From Hwanghaeella grinnelliae (GTDB lineage: Bacteria; Pseudomonadota; Alphaproteobacteria; UBA8366; Aestuariispiraceae): 64,000 bases of DNA. Below the pieces are notes generated by a model. It made no database searches, was not told the origin of the DNA, and saw only the letters and a program-made list of their open reading frames with translations. This document shows, in pieces, positions 33,083 through 42,381 of the stretch (position 1 is its first letter; each line of letters opens with the position of its first letter). The stretch is from contig NZ_SADE01000004.1 of the NCBI RefSeq assembly GCF_004005845.1, positions 682,001 to 746,000 on the forward strand, in the 5' to 3' direction. A program made the translations under genes and the position numbers.

Positions 33083-33919
33083 CTATTTCATCCCGGTAAG
33101 TGTGATCCCTTCGATGAAGCGCCGTTGCGCGAACAGAAAGGCGATCACCAGGGGAGCGATCACCATGGTCGCGGCGGCCATCAAGGGGCCGAAAACGTAG
33201 CCGACTTCAGCGGTACGGAAGGTCGCGATGCCGAGCGGCGGGGTATAGAGTTCCTCGCTGCTGAGCACGATCAGCGGCCAGAAATAGTCGTTCCAATGGG
33301 CGATGACGGAAAATATTCCGAAGGCGACCAGCGCCGGTACGGCAGTCGGCGCCATGACCCGCCAGACGATGGCGAATTCCGACATACCGTCCATTCGGGC
33401 CGCGTCGATCAGATCGTCCGGCACCGTCATGAAGAACTGGCGCATCAGGAAGATGCCGAAGACGGAGATGATGAACGGCAGGATCAAACTGGCATAGGTG
33501 TCCAGGATCCCCATCTTGAACAGCAGGATATAGACCGGAATGGCGACCGCGTGCGGCGGGATCAAAAGGCACATCAGCACCAGGGCGAATACCGTGCTGC
33601 GCCCACGCCACCGCAGTTTGGCAAGGGCATAGGCGCAGGGCAGCGCGATCAACACCTGCATCGCGAAGATACAGACTGTCACAATCACGCCGTTCAACAT
33701 GTACTGCAGCAGCGGCGTGGCGTTGAGGGCTTGTGAATAGTTTTCGACCGCGGCCCATTCGCGGGGAATGAGGTTCAACCCGCCCTGCGCGATATCCTGC
33801 GAGGATTTCAGCGAGGTGGAGATCATTTGCACGAAGGGGGCGAGGATGAAGACCGCGCCGAGCGCCAGGACGGCGTGTTTGGCGATGCTTCCCAATTTTG
33901 TGCTCGTTCCGTAGCGCAT
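33083..33919 (-). CDS. UgpE-like ABC permease
   Basis: The 278-residue membrane protein has six helices and the MalG/UgpE-type EAA loop (PDDLIDAARMDGMSEFAIVWRVMAPTAVPALVAFGIF, about residues 180-215), which contacts the ATPase. It is one of two permeases of the Ugp-like importer and starts 30 bases after the other permease. It would form the channel of the transporter in the cytoplasmic membrane. Confidence 0.92.
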   Translation of the reverse strand: MRYGTSTKLGSIAKHAVLALGAVFILAPFVQMISTSLKSSQDIAQGGLNLIPREWAAVENYSQALNATPLLQYMLNGVIVTVCIFAMQVLIALPCAYALAKLRWRGRSTVFALVLMCLLIPPHAVAIPVYILLFKMGILDTYASLILPFIISVFGIFLMRQFFMTVPDDLIDAARMDGMSEFAIVWRVMAPTAVPALVAFGIFSVIAHWNDYFWPLIVLSSEELYTPPLGIATFRTAEVGYVFGPLMAAATMVIAPLVIAFLFAQRRFIEGITLTGMK

Positions 33920-33949
33920 GTCGTGGACCCTTATGGTGTCTACAGGGCG

Positions 33950-34888
33950 TCAGTAGTGGACGTTCTTTTCCATGACCCGGGATTTCACCCAGGTGATGGC
34001 GAAGATGAAGACCAGGAAGACGACGGTAAGACCGGCCGCATAGGCCGAGCGGAAGAAGTCGAACCCTTCCTGATAAAGCTGATAGATCAGCACCATGCTG
34101 GCGTTGTTCGGCCCGCCCTTGGTCAGCACATGGACGGGATCGAAAACCTGGAAGGAGCGGATTGCGGTGATCACGACAACGAACAACGTCACCGGCGACA
34201 GCAGCGGCCAGGTGACTGTCCAGAACCGCGACCAGGAGGAGGAGCCGCCATCCAGTTCCAGCGCCTCGTACAGGTCGCGCGGGATTGAAGTCAGGCCGGC
34301 CATGAACAGCACCATGTTGAAGCCCAGCGCCTGCCAGATCCCGATGACCATCAGCATCGGCAAGGCGGTGCTGGTTTCCTGCAGCCAGTTTTTCGCGGGC
34401 AGGCCAAGCAGTGTAAGGAGTTGGCTGATCATCCCGAAGCGCGCGTTCAGCATGAACTCCCAGACGATGGCCATGGCCATCAGGGTCGCCATAACGGGTA
34501 GGAAATAGACCGCCCGCCAGAAGGCCCTGCCGAAGGTCAGGCTTTCGATCAGCATGGCCGTGCCCAATCCCAGGAAGACCGAGGCCGGGACGACGATTCC
34601 CACATAGAGGAGGGTGTTCCCGATCGCCTTCACGAAGACATCGTCTTCCAGCATCTCGGCATAGTTGGCCAAGCCGACCCATTCAAAGCTGGCATTGCCC
34701 AGCGAATAATCGGTGAACGACATCATCAACACGACGAGCACGGGGCCGATCAGCAACAGCCCCATCAGGAACAGCGCGGGTGCCGACAAGGCGTAAGCGG
34801 TTGCATGGGCGGCGAGGCTGCGGCGCTTGCGATGGACAGACACGGCGGGCATTGCGCTCCCAAAGGTCATGGTATCACTGCTAGGCAT
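33950..34888 (-). CDS. UgpA-like ABC permease
   Basis: The ATG at 34888 follows GGAGAAG and overlaps the ATPase stop by 8 bases, giving 312 residues; a much longer frame upstream runs through the ATPase gene and is rejected. Six to seven helices and the EAA loop (SIPRDLYEALELDGGSSWSRFW region, near residue 210) mark the MalF/UgpA type. It pairs with the UgpE-like permease. Confidence 0.9.
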   Translation of the reverse strand: MPSSDTMTFGSAMPAVSVHRKRRSLAAHATAYALSAPALFLMGLLLIGPVLVVLMMSFTDYSLGNASFEWVGLANYAEMLEDDVFVKAIGNTLLYVGIVVPASVFLGLGTAMLIESLTFGRAFWRAVYFLPVMATLMAMAIVWEFMLNARFGMISQLLTLLGLPAKNWLQETSTALPMLMVIGIWQALGFNMVLFMAGLTSIPRDLYEALELDGGSSSWSRFWTVTWPLLSPVTLFVVVITAIRSFQVFDPVHVLTKGGPNNASMVLIYQLYQEGFDFFRSAYAAGLTVVFLVFIFAITWVKSRVMEKNVHY

Positions 34889-36044
34889 GAATCTTCTCCG
34901 GAGCCGGCACGGCAAAGCGGGAAGGCTGGCGCAGACCCGTTGTTCCATCGAAAACCAGCACGTCGCCCGGCGAGAAGACGAGGCCCACCTGGTCCCCGAC
35001 CCTGGCAGTTCGCAGATTTTCCGCGGGGCAGCGGGCGACAATCGGGTCGGCTTCGTCCCGCATGCGCAAATGCACCAGCATGTCGGGTCCGAGGTTCTCC
35101 AGATGCCGGATCTCGGCGGTCAGGCGGCCGGGGGCGGGGCCGGCGATTTCCAGCTTTTCCGGGCGAACGCCCAGTTTGACCTCGGCGCCGGCTGGACAGT
35201 CCGGCTGGATGCCGATTTCAACGCCGTTGCACCCGACAGTGCCCTGGTTCGTGACGATACCGGACAAAATGTTGATCTTCGGGCTGCCGATGAACTCGGC
35301 GACGCGGATATCGGCCGGGTCGTCATAGACCTCCGCCGGTGGGGCGACCTGGATAAGGTCGCCTTCCATCATCACCGCGATGCGGCTGGACATGGTCATC
35401 GCTTCGGCCTGGTCATGGGTGACGTAGATGAAGGTCGTGCCCAGGCTGCGGTGTAGATCGGCGATTTCGGTCCGCATATGAACACGCAGTTTCGCGTCCA
35501 GGTTCGACAAGGGTTCATCCATCAGAAAAACATTGGGGTCACGCACCATGGCGCGGCCCACGGCGACGCGCTGGCGTTGACCGCCGGACAATTGCTTGGG
35601 CTTGCGGTCCAAAAGGTGCGCGATGTCCAATTGCTCCGCGACCCGGCGCACTTGGCGGTCGATCTCGACTTTTTTGCCCGCCGCCTTCGGGCTCAGGCGA
35701 CCGACCAGCGGCAGGCGTTCGGTCATGGACAGGTTCCGCATGCGCAACGGCACGGCGATGTTCTGGCCGACCGTCAGGTGCGGATAGAGCGCATAGGACT
35801 GGAAAACCATGGCCAGATTCCGGGCGCTGGGGCGGCGGTCGTCGACGGCCTTGCCGCCGATGCTGATCGAACCGGCATCTTGCGCTTCCAGCCCCGCGAT
35901 GATCCTAAGCAGCGTGGACTTCCCACAACCCGACGGCCCGACGAGCGTCATGAATTCTCCGTCCTCGATGGCGAGGTCGATCGATTTCAGAACATCGGTG
36001 GACCCGAACGATTTTTGAATGGCATGGATGCCGACGGCGGCCAT
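34881..36044 (-). CDS. UgpC-like ABC ATP-binding protein
   Basis: The 387 residues hold Walker A (GPSGCGKST, residues 37-45), the signature [15 protein letters not shown], Walker B (VFLMDEPLSNLD) and a C-terminal TOBE domain (about 290-370), as in UgpC and MalK. The ATG at 36044 follows GGAGGG. It is the first gene of the operon, which runs ATPase, two permeases, binding protein, phosphodiesterase. A tandem Pho-box-like site lies about 145 bases upstream. Confidence 0.95.
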   Translation of the reverse strand: MAAVGIHAIQKSFGSTDVLKSIDLAIEDGEFMTLVGPSGCGKSTLLRIIAGLEAQDAGSISIGGKAVDDRRPSARNLAMVFQSYALYPHLTVGQNIAVPLRMRNLSMTERLPLVGRLSPKAAGKKVEIDRQVRRVAEQLDIAHLLDRKPKQLSGGQRQRVAVGRAMVRDPNVFLMDEPLSNLDAKLRVHMRTEIADLHRSLGTTFIYVTHDQAEAMTMSSRIAVMMEGDLIQVAPPAEVYDDPADIRVAEFIGSPKINILSGIVTNQGTVGCNGVEIGIQPDCPAGAEVKLGVRPEKLEIAGPAPGRLTAEIRHLENLGPDMLVHLRMRDEADPIVARCPAENLRTARVGDQVGLVFSPGDVLVFDGTTGLRQPSRFAVPAPEKIHA

Positions 36045-36408
36045 ATATCCCTCCGTTGCGATCGGCGGCGTCGCGCCGACACGGTTCCTTCAACAAAAGC
36101 CAGAATGCGGTTTCTTCCCTGACGGTTTTCCCGGTCAGTTTTCTGGTGCAGCGGTCTTTGGCGCTTGCGAAGCAGCATTGCGCGGGATGTTGACTGTTTT
36201 GATGCAGTCGATTGACAGAACTGTGACGCCGCGGACCTTTGCGACAAACGTCCGCCAACGGTAATTGCTGAAATTTGCGCGATAACTTTTCTGCTAAAAC
36301 ATTGCGCATGGACGGTCTTGGCGGTACTGAATCACCATATCGGGCGGTTCTAATAGCCGGGTTAGCCGGGTCTGCCGCCGACGCGAAATCCTCGAACAGG
36401 GACAAGGC
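36045..36408. other. divergent regulatory region between the Ugp-like and nucleoside operons
   Basis: A 364-base gap without a gene. It holds the tandem Pho-box-like element for the minus-strand operon. The promoter of the plus-strand nucleoside operon should lie between about 36240 and 36400, but I could not pick out convincing -35 and -10 sites. Confidence 0.55.
36174..36229 (-). promoter_or_regulatory. tandem Pho-box-like element and -10 site upstream of the Ugp-like operon
   Basis: Read on the minus strand, four 7-bp half-sites follow at an exact 11-bp spacing: GCGTCAC, CTGTCAA, CTGCATC and CAGTCAA (forward starts 36223, 36212, 36201 and 36190), separated by AGTT, TCGA and AAAA. This is the layout of a PhoB box (consensus CTGTCAT repeated every 11 bp). 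AATGCT at 36174-36179 lies 10 bases after the last half-site, where the -10 of Pho promoters sits. Half-site matches vary, so this is strong in spacing and partial in sequence. Confidence 0.65.
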
Positions 36409-37407
36409 ATGAAAAATCTTGGCAGGATCGCCGCCGTTCTCACGGTGGCTCTAGGAACCACGGCGGCACAGGCGCAGGACTATACGCCTGCGGTCGTCTT
36501 CGACATGGGCGGCAAATTCGACAAATCCTTCAACGAAGGGGTCTTCAACGGCGTCGAACAATTCAAGACCGAAACCGGAATCAACTACCGGGAATTCGAA
36601 GTCACAAACGAGACCCAACGCGAACAGGCCATCCGCCGCATGGCGCAGCGCGGCGCGAATCCGGTTCTGGGTGTCGGCTTCGCCCAGGCCGATGCGATCG
36701 GTAAGGTCGCGGCGGAATTTCCGGACACGCGCTTCTCCCTGATCGACGGGGTGGTCGATGCGCCGAACGTTCAGTCCATTGTCTTCAAGGAGCATGAAGG
36801 CTCCTTCCTGGTGGGCATGTTGGCGGTCATGGCGTCCGAAACCGGCAAAGTTGGTTTCGTCGGCGGCATGGATATTCCGCTGATCCGTCGTTTCGCCTGC
36901 GGCTACGAACAGGGCGCGAAATATGTCAGCAAGGATGCCGAAGTCATTCAAAACATGACCGGCACGACCCCGGCCGCCTGGAACAATCCGGGCCGCGGGG
37001 CGGAATTGGCCAAGTCCCAGTTCGACCGGGGGGCGGATGTGGTCTATGCCGCGGCCGGCGCGACCGGCATCGGTGTGCTGCAGGCCGCCGCCGATAACGG
37101 CAAATACGCGATCGGTGTCGACAGCAACCAGAACCACCTGCATCCGGGCACGATGTTGACCTCGATGATCAAACGGGTCGACGTCGCCGCCTACAATACC
37201 TTCATGAGCGGAAAGGATGGCTCCTGGAAGCCGGGCTTCAATGTCCTCGGCCTGGCCGAAGGCGGGGTTGGCTGGGCGCTCGACGAGCACAATGCCGACC
37301 TGATTTCCGAAGATATGAAAGCCGTGGTCGAAAAGGCACGGGAAGACATCATCGCCGGCAAGATCGTCGTTCACGATTATATGGCTGACGACAGCTGCAC
37401 CTATTAA
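36409..37407 (+). CDS. BMP-family (nucleoside) substrate-binding protein
   Basis: The 332 residues start with a signal peptide (MKNLGRIAAVLTVALGTTAAQA, cut near residue 22; no lipobox). The BMP/PnrA fold follows, with VVFDMGGKFDKSFNEGVFNG, FIGG-like VGFVGGMDIPLIRRFACGYEQGAKYV and VVYAAAGATGIGVLQAA. BMP proteins bind nucleosides or purines, and the salvage genes downstream fit that role. It is the first gene of the operon. Confidence 0.93.
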   Translation: MKNLGRIAAVLTVALGTTAAQAQDYTPAVVFDMGGKFDKSFNEGVFNGVEQFKTETGINYREFEVTNETQREQAIRRMAQRGANPVLGVGFAQADAIGKVAAEFPDTRFSLIDGVVDAPNVQSIVFKEHEGSFLVGMLAVMASETGKVGFVGGMDIPLIRRFACGYEQGAKYVSKDAEVIQNMTGTTPAAWNNPGRGAELAKSQFDRGADVVYAAAGATGIGVLQAAADNGKYAIGVDSNQNHLHPGTMLTSMIKRVDVAAYNTFMSGKDGSWKPGFNVLGLAEGGVGWALDEHNADLISEDMKAVVEKAREDIIAGKIVVHDYMADDSCTY

Positions 37408-37428
37408 GCATTCACCAATGAGCTTGGT

Positions 37429-37455
37429 GGCGCGCCCGGAAAGAACTGGCGCGCC
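37429..37455 (+). terminator. hairpin between the binding-protein gene and the ATPase gene
   Basis: GGCGCGCC occurs twice (37429-37436 and 37448-37455), forming an 8-bp stem around CGGAAAGAACT. It lies 22 bases past the binding-protein stop and probably raises binding-protein mRNA over the downstream messages. Confidence 0.55.
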
Positions 37456-37484
37456 GCCGGCCATTCGGGGGGAAGTCGATCGCC

Positions 37485-39047
37485 ATGGTTGAGACGGCCA
37501 TCGAGCTTCGGTCGATCAGCAAGTCCTTCGGGCCGGTTCAGGCGAACCGGGAGGTTTCGCTGACCGTTGCCAAGGGATCGATTCACGGGATCATCGGTGA
37601 AAACGGTGCCGGCAAGTCGACCCTGATGAGTATCCTCTATGGCTTCTACGAAGCCGATAGCGGCGAGATACTGGTGCGCGGCGCACCGGTTGAAATCCGA
37701 AACTCCCACGACGCCATAGAAGCCGGCATCGGCATGGTGCATCAGCATTTCATGCTGATCGATCCTTTCACCGTCCTCGAAAACGTCATGCTCGGCGCGG
37801 AATCGGGACCGCTTCTGTCCGAGAGTACGCGGGCGGCGCGCACGGAGCTTGAGCGCCTGGAACGGGAATACGGGTTATACGTGCCATTGGATGAAACCGT
37901 TGGCGATCTGCCTGTCGGTCAACAACAGCGCGTGGAAATCCTGAAGGCACTGTATCGCGGGGCCGAGATCCTAATCCTGGACGAGCCCACAGGCGTGCTG
38001 ACGCCGCAGGAAACCGATCAGCTTTTCGAAATACTGAAAGCCCTGAAGGCACAGGGCGTCACAGTCATTCTGATCACCCACAAATTGCGCGAGATCATGG
38101 CCATCACCGATCAGGTCTCGATCATGCGGGGCGGCGAGATGGTCGCCCACCGGGACACCGCCGCCACGAACCGCGAAGAACTGGCCGAATTGATGGTCGG
38201 GCGAAAAGTGCGCTTGGACCTCGACAAGACGCCGGTGGCGCCGAAGGATGCTGTGCTTTCCGCGGACCATCTAAGCTATTCGGACGCGAAAGGCATCCAG
38301 CGTTTGGCCGACATCAACTTCACCGTTCATGCGGGAGAGATTGTCGGCATCGCGGGCGTGTCCGGGAATGGGCAAAGTGAACTGCTGGAGGTTCTGGCGG
38401 GTATTCTGCCGCCCAGCGCGGGCAGTGTTTCTCTGGGACCGATCACGGCGACGCCGGAAAACCCCGGTGACCCTGAACAGCGCCGGTTGAACGGCATTGC
38501 CCATGTGCCGGAAGATCGCCACCGTCTAGGTCTGATCGGCAAGTTCAGCGCCGAAGAAACAGCGATCCTGGGGTATCACAACAATCCTGGTTATCTGTCG
38601 GGACCGTTGATCGATCGTGCGGCGGTGCGGGCCGATTGCGAAAAGATGATGCGGGACTATGACGTCCGCCCGCCGGACCCGATGCTGCAATCCTCGAAAT
38701 TTTCCGGCGGGAACCAACAGAAATTGATTCTGGCGCGGGAGATGGAAAAGAACCCCGATATCCTGCTGGTCGGTCAGCCGACGCGCGGGGTCGATATCGG
38801 CGCCATCGAATTCATCCACCAGCAGATCGTCGCCATGCGGGATGCGGGCTCGGCGGTGCTGCTGGTCTCTGTCGAACTGGACGAGGTGATGTCCTTGAGT
38901 GACCGGATCATCGTGATGTGCGGCGGCAGGATCATCGGTGAGGTGCCGGCGGAAGAGGCGGATGCGCGAATGCTGGGCCTGATGATGACGGGCATCCCAA
39001 GGGACCAAGCGCGCAATGCCGATGCCGGTGCGCAGGTCGACGCATGA
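37485..39047 (+). CDS. nucleoside ABC importer ATPase (two nucleotide-binding domains)
   Basis: The 520 residues form two ABC domains, as in NupA/RbsA-type ATPases. Domain 1 has GENGAGKST (about residues 39-47), VGQQQRVEILKAL and ILDEPTGVLTPQ. Domain 2 has a degenerate Walker A (SGNGQSELL) but a good signature FSGGNQQKLILARE. It energises import by the two downstream permeases and overlaps the first one by 4 bases (ATGA). Confidence 0.94.
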   Translation: MVETAIELRSISKSFGPVQANREVSLTVAKGSIHGIIGENGAGKSTLMSILYGFYEADSGEILVRGAPVEIRNSHDAIEAGIGMVHQHFMLIDPFTVLENVMLGAESGPLLSESTRAARTELERLEREYGLYVPLDETVGDLPVGQQQRVEILKALYRGAEILILDEPTGVLTPQETDQLFEILKALKAQGVTVILITHKLREIMAITDQVSIMRGGEMVAHRDTAATNREELAELMVGRKVRLDLDKTPVAPKDAVLSADHLSYSDAKGIQRLADINFTVHAGEIVGIAGVSGNGQSELLEVLAGILPPSAGSVSLGPITATPENPGDPEQRRLNGIAHVPEDRHRLGLIGKFSAEETAILGYHNNPGYLSGPLIDRAAVRADCEKMMRDYDVRPPDPMLQSSKFSGGNQQKLILAREMEKNPDILLVGQPTRGVDIGAIEFIHQQIVAMRDAGSAVLLVSVELDEVMSLSDRIIVMCGGRIIGEVPAEEADARMLGLMMTGIPRDQARNADAGAQVDA

Positions 39048-40168
39048 GCAACGCGCCCCGCATAACTTTGCCGGCCTGGATCGATATCGGCGTCATACCG
39101 GTGGTGAATATCCTGATGGCGCTTGTCGCCGCCGGCGCGGTCATCCTGATCATCGGTGAAGACCCAATACAGGCGGTCCAGGTGATGATCCAAGGCGCGG
39201 TCGGGTATGACGAAGGCATCGGCTATACGCTCTATTATACGACCAACTTCATCTTTACCGGGCTAGCGGTTTCGATGGCCTTCCATGCCGGCCTGTTCAA
39301 TATCGGCGGGGAAGGGCAGGCCTATTTCGGCGGGCTTGGGATCGGTCTGGCGGTCCTAGCGCTGGATGGAGGCGCGCCGGGTTTCCTGATCGTACCCATA
39401 GCAATAGCGGCCGGGGCGCTGTTCGGGGCGGGATGGGCCTTTATTCCCGCCTATCTGCAGGCCTATCGTGGCAGTCATATCGTCATCACCACGATTATGT
39501 TCAACTTCATTGCCGCCGCCTTGATGGTCTATCTGCTGGCGGGCGTGATGCGGGAAAGCGGCAACATGTCACCGGAAACCCGCGAATTCGCGTCCGTGTC
39601 CTTTTTGCCCTTCATGCATGAGGTTTTCGCCTGGTTCGGCGTGACGATCACCCGGACGCCCTTGAACCTATCGATCCTATGGGCGCTGCTATGCTGCGTC
39701 TTCGTTTATGTCTTCATCTGGCGGACGCGCTGGGGCTATGCCTTGCGCACGGTGGGACAAAGCGAAAGGGCCGCCGTCTATGCCGGCATCTCGCCGCCCC
39801 GCATTGTGCTGATGGCGATGTGCCTATCCGGTGCCCTGGCGGGCTTCGTCGGGGTGAACGAGTTGCTGGGCGTTCAGCACCGCCTGCTGCTGAATTTCTC
39901 GGCGGGCTACGGCTTTACCGGCATTGCCGTCGCCTTGATGGGCAGGAACCATCCGGTGGGCATCGTCTTGGCCAGTCTGTTGTTCGGCCTGCTCTATCAG
40001 GGCGGCGCAGAGCTGGCTTTCGAAATGCCGACCATCACCAAGGAAATGGTCGTGGCGTTGCAGGGGCTGGTCATCCTGTTTTCCGGGGCGCTCGCCTATA
40101 TGTCCCGGCCCTGGGTGGAACGGCTCTATTTGATGGCGCGCGGCGGTGCTGAGCGGAGGGCCGCGTAA
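39044..40168 (+). CDS. nucleoside ABC importer permease 1
   Basis: This 374-residue protein has 8-10 membrane helices of the BPD_transp_2 type, with the family stretch FNIGGEGQAYFGGLGIG near residue 85 and GFTGIAVALMGRNHPVGIVLASLLFG near residue 290. It is NupP/RbsC-like and larger than its partner. The ATG overlaps the ATPase stop, and its own stop overlaps the next start. Confidence 0.93.
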   Translation: MSNAPRITLPAWIDIGVIPVVNILMALVAAGAVILIIGEDPIQAVQVMIQGAVGYDEGIGYTLYYTTNFIFTGLAVSMAFHAGLFNIGGEGQAYFGGLGIGLAVLALDGGAPGFLIVPIAIAAGALFGAGWAFIPAYLQAYRGSHIVITTIMFNFIAAALMVYLLAGVMRESGNMSPETREFASVSFLPFMHEVFAWFGVTITRTPLNLSILWALLCCVFVYVFIWRTRWGYALRTVGQSERAAVYAGISPPRIVLMAMCLSGALAGFVGVNELLGVQHRLLLNFSAGYGFTGIAVALMGRNHPVGIVLASLLFGLLYQGGAELAFEMPTITKEMVVALQGLVILFSGALAYMSRPWVERLYLMARGGAERRAA

Positions 40169-41142
40169 TGGACGATACCTTCCTGCTGGTGGTGCGCACC
40201 TTGGACGCGACGTTGCGCGTGGCGACGCCGCTGATTTTCTGCGCCATGGCCGGGCTGTATTCCGAACGGTCGGGTATCGTCGATATCGGGCTGGAAGGAA
40301 AAATGCTGGCCGGCGCCTTCGCCGCCGCGACGGTCGCCGCGCTGACCGGATCGGCTTGGTTGGCGCTGGGCGCCGCCGTGCTGATCTCTATGTCGCTGGC
40401 GCTGCTGCACGGTTTCGCGTGCATCACCCATCGCGGGGATCATGTGGTCAGCGGGGTGGCGATCAATATCCTGGTTGCAGGCCTGACCATCGTTCTAGGC
40501 AATGCCTGGTTCCGACAGGGCGGGCAGACTCCGTCGCTGCCGGCCGATGCGCGTTTCATGTCCATGGACTTCCCGGGCGCGGAGGCGATGTCGGAAATCC
40601 CGCTGATCGGACAAATTTATGCGGAACTGATCAGCGGCCATAACCTTCTGGTCTATGCGGGGCTGGCGGCGGTGCCGCTGACGGCTTGGGTCGTCTACAA
40701 GACGCGTTTCGGTCTGCGCTTGCGGGCGGTTGGCGAAAACCCGGCGGCTGTGGATACGGCAGGGATCTCGGTCGTCTGGCTGCGCTATCGCGCGGTGATG
40801 ATCTGCGGTGTCCTGACCGGGCTGGCAGGGACGTATCTGGCGATTGCCCAAAACGCCGGTTTCTCGCGCGATATGACGGCGGGCCAAGGATATATCGCGC
40901 TCGCGGCCCTGATCTTCGGCAAATGGCGACCGTGGCTGGCCTTCGGTGCCTGTTTGATCTTCGGTCTTCTCGATGCCGTCTCCATCCGGATGCAGGGCGT
41001 CGAACTGCCGGGGATCGGGGAGGTGCCGGTTCAGGCGATTCAGGCATTGCCCTATGTCCTGACCGTGGTTCTGCTGGCAGGCTTCATCGGCAAGGCCGTC
41101 GCGCCGAAAGCCATCGGCCAACCTTATGTGAAAGAGAGATAG
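40168..41142 (+). CDS. nucleoside ABC importer permease 2
   Basis: The 324-residue second permease has 8 or so helices and the marker IVDIGLEGKMLAGAFAAA near residue 34, again BPD_transp_2. It forms a heterodimer with permease 1. The stop is followed after one base by the start of cdd, so transport and salvage are in one transcript. Confidence 0.93.
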   Translation: MDDTFLLVVRTLDATLRVATPLIFCAMAGLYSERSGIVDIGLEGKMLAGAFAAATVAALTGSAWLALGAAVLISMSLALLHGFACITHRGDHVVSGVAINILVAGLTIVLGNAWFRQGGQTPSLPADARFMSMDFPGAEAMSEIPLIGQIYAELISGHNLLVYAGLAAVPLTAWVVYKTRFGLRLRAVGENPAAVDTAGISVVWLRYRAVMICGVLTGLAGTYLAIAQNAGFSRDMTAGQGYIALAALIFGKWRPWLAFGACLIFGLLDAVSIRMQGVELPGIGEVPVQAIQALPYVLTVVLLAGFIGKAVAPKAIGQPYVKER

Positions 41143-41143
41143 G

Positions 41144-41560
41144 ATGGCGGAGAAATCCAAGGACTTGCCCGATACCGAACTTCTCGCCGCCGCGATTGCC
41201 GCGCGGGCGAATGCCTATGTGCCGTATTCCGGCTATCATGTTGGCGCTGCGCTGAGGGGCAAAAACGGTAAGATCTATACCGGCGTGAATGTGGAGAACG
41301 CCGCCTATCCGGAAGGTACCTGTGCCGAGGCGGCCGCCATCGCCGCCATGGTGCTGGATGGGGAAAGGGAGATTGCCGAAGTCGCCGTCGCCGGCCCGGA
41401 AGGGGCGATCATCACGCCTTGCGGCGGGTGCCGGCAAAAGCTGCGTGAATTCAGCCGCGCTACGGTCGCGGTTCATTCATGCGACCCGACCGGCTGCAAG
41501 CAGACCGTGACGATCGGCGATCTGCTGCCACATGCTTTTTCGCCGGAGCATCTGTCGTGA
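41144..41560 (+). CDS. cdd: cytidine deaminase
   Basis: This 138-residue homotetrameric-type cytidine deaminase has the zinc and catalytic motifs: NVENAAYPEGTCAEAAAI, in which Cys and Glu of CAE act, and PCGGCRQKLREF with the remaining two Cys ligands. It turns (deoxy)cytidine to (deoxy)uridine inside the cell, feeding the phosphorylases downstream. GTGA overlap joins it to the next gene. Confidence 0.95.
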   Translation: MAEKSKDLPDTELLAAAIAARANAYVPYSGYHVGAALRGKNGKIYTGVNVENAAYPEGTCAEAAAIAAMVLDGEREIAEVAVAGPEGAIITPCGGCRQKLREFSRATVAVHSCDPTGCKQTVTIGDLLPHAFSPEHLS

Positions 41561-42381
41561 TCCTGGATCGTGCGAAAAAAGCGGCGGACGCAATTCGGCA
41601 AGGCGCGGGGCTGACACCGAAGGTGGGTGTCATCCTGGGGTCGGGCTTGGGACCTTTCGCCGACGATGTGACCGATCCCGTTTCGGTTTCCTATGCGGAT
41701 ATTCCAGGTTTCCCGGAATTGACCGTCGCGGGTCATACGGGCCGTTTAGTGATGGGGTCGGTGTCCGGCGTATCGGTGGCGGTATTGCAGGGCCGGAAGC
41801 ATTATTACGAGGCAGGCGATGCGCGGGCCATGAACCTGCCGGTCGCGACATTGCGGGAACTGGGATGCGATACCCTGCTGACCAGCAATGCGTCCGGCGG
41901 AATTTTGGATGGTGTGGAGCCGGGCGATCTTGCCGTCATCGCGGATCATATCAACTGGGTCGGGGCCAGTCCGCTGACCGGGGAAGAGGGGATCGACGAT
42001 CCTTTCATCGATATGGTCGATGCCTATGACCCCGACCTGCGCAAAATGCTGGCGAAGGCCGGAGCCAAATGCGGATTGGCGCTGCGGGAGGCGGTCTATA
42101 CATTCCTAGCCGGGCCGCAATTCGAGACCCCGGCGGAAATCCGCGTCGTGCAGCGCATGGGTGGGGATTTGGTCGGCATGTCGACGGTTCCGGAAGTGAT
42201 CCTGGCCCGTTATCTGGGCATGCGTGTGGCGGCCCTGTCGGTCGTGACGAACCGGGCGGCGGGATTGGGCGATACGGCATTGAGCCATGCGCAGACGCAG
42301 GCCAATGCGAAACAAGCCGAAAAGGCAATGCGTGCGCTGGTCGCCGAGTTTTTGGCGATCCTGCGGGAGGAAACGGTTTGA
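41557..42381 (+). CDS. punA: purine nucleoside phosphorylase
   Basis: The GTG at 41557 overlaps the cdd stop (GTGA) and gives 274 residues, the size of the trimeric PNP-I type. Motifs are GVILGSGLGPFAD (phosphate site), GRKHYYEAGD and FETPAEIRVVQRMGGDLVGMSTVPE. VTNRAAG has the Asn used for 6-oxopurines. It splits purine (deoxy)nucleosides to base and (deoxy)ribose-1-phosphate, which deoB and deoC then process. Specificity for inosine, guanosine or xanthosine is not decidable here. Confidence 0.92.
   Translation: MILDRAKKAADAIRQGAGLTPKVGVILGSGLGPFADDVTDPVSVSYADIPGFPELTVAGHTGRLVMGSVSGVSVAVLQGRKHYYEAGDARAMNLPVATLRELGCDTLLTSNASGGILDGVEPGDLAVIADHINWVGASPLTGEEGIDDPFIDMVDAYDPDLRKMLAKAGAKCGLALREAVYTFLAGPQFETPAEIRVVQRMGGDLVGMSTVPEVILARYLGMRVAALSVVTNRAAGLGDTALSHAQTQANAKQAEKAMRALVAEFLAILREETV

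Noticed and set aside
33207-34682. 491-codon minus-strand frame across both Ugp-like permease genes
   Set aside because: It runs out of frame with two clear permeases and reads as Arg/Gly/His-rich sequence with no membrane helices or motifs.
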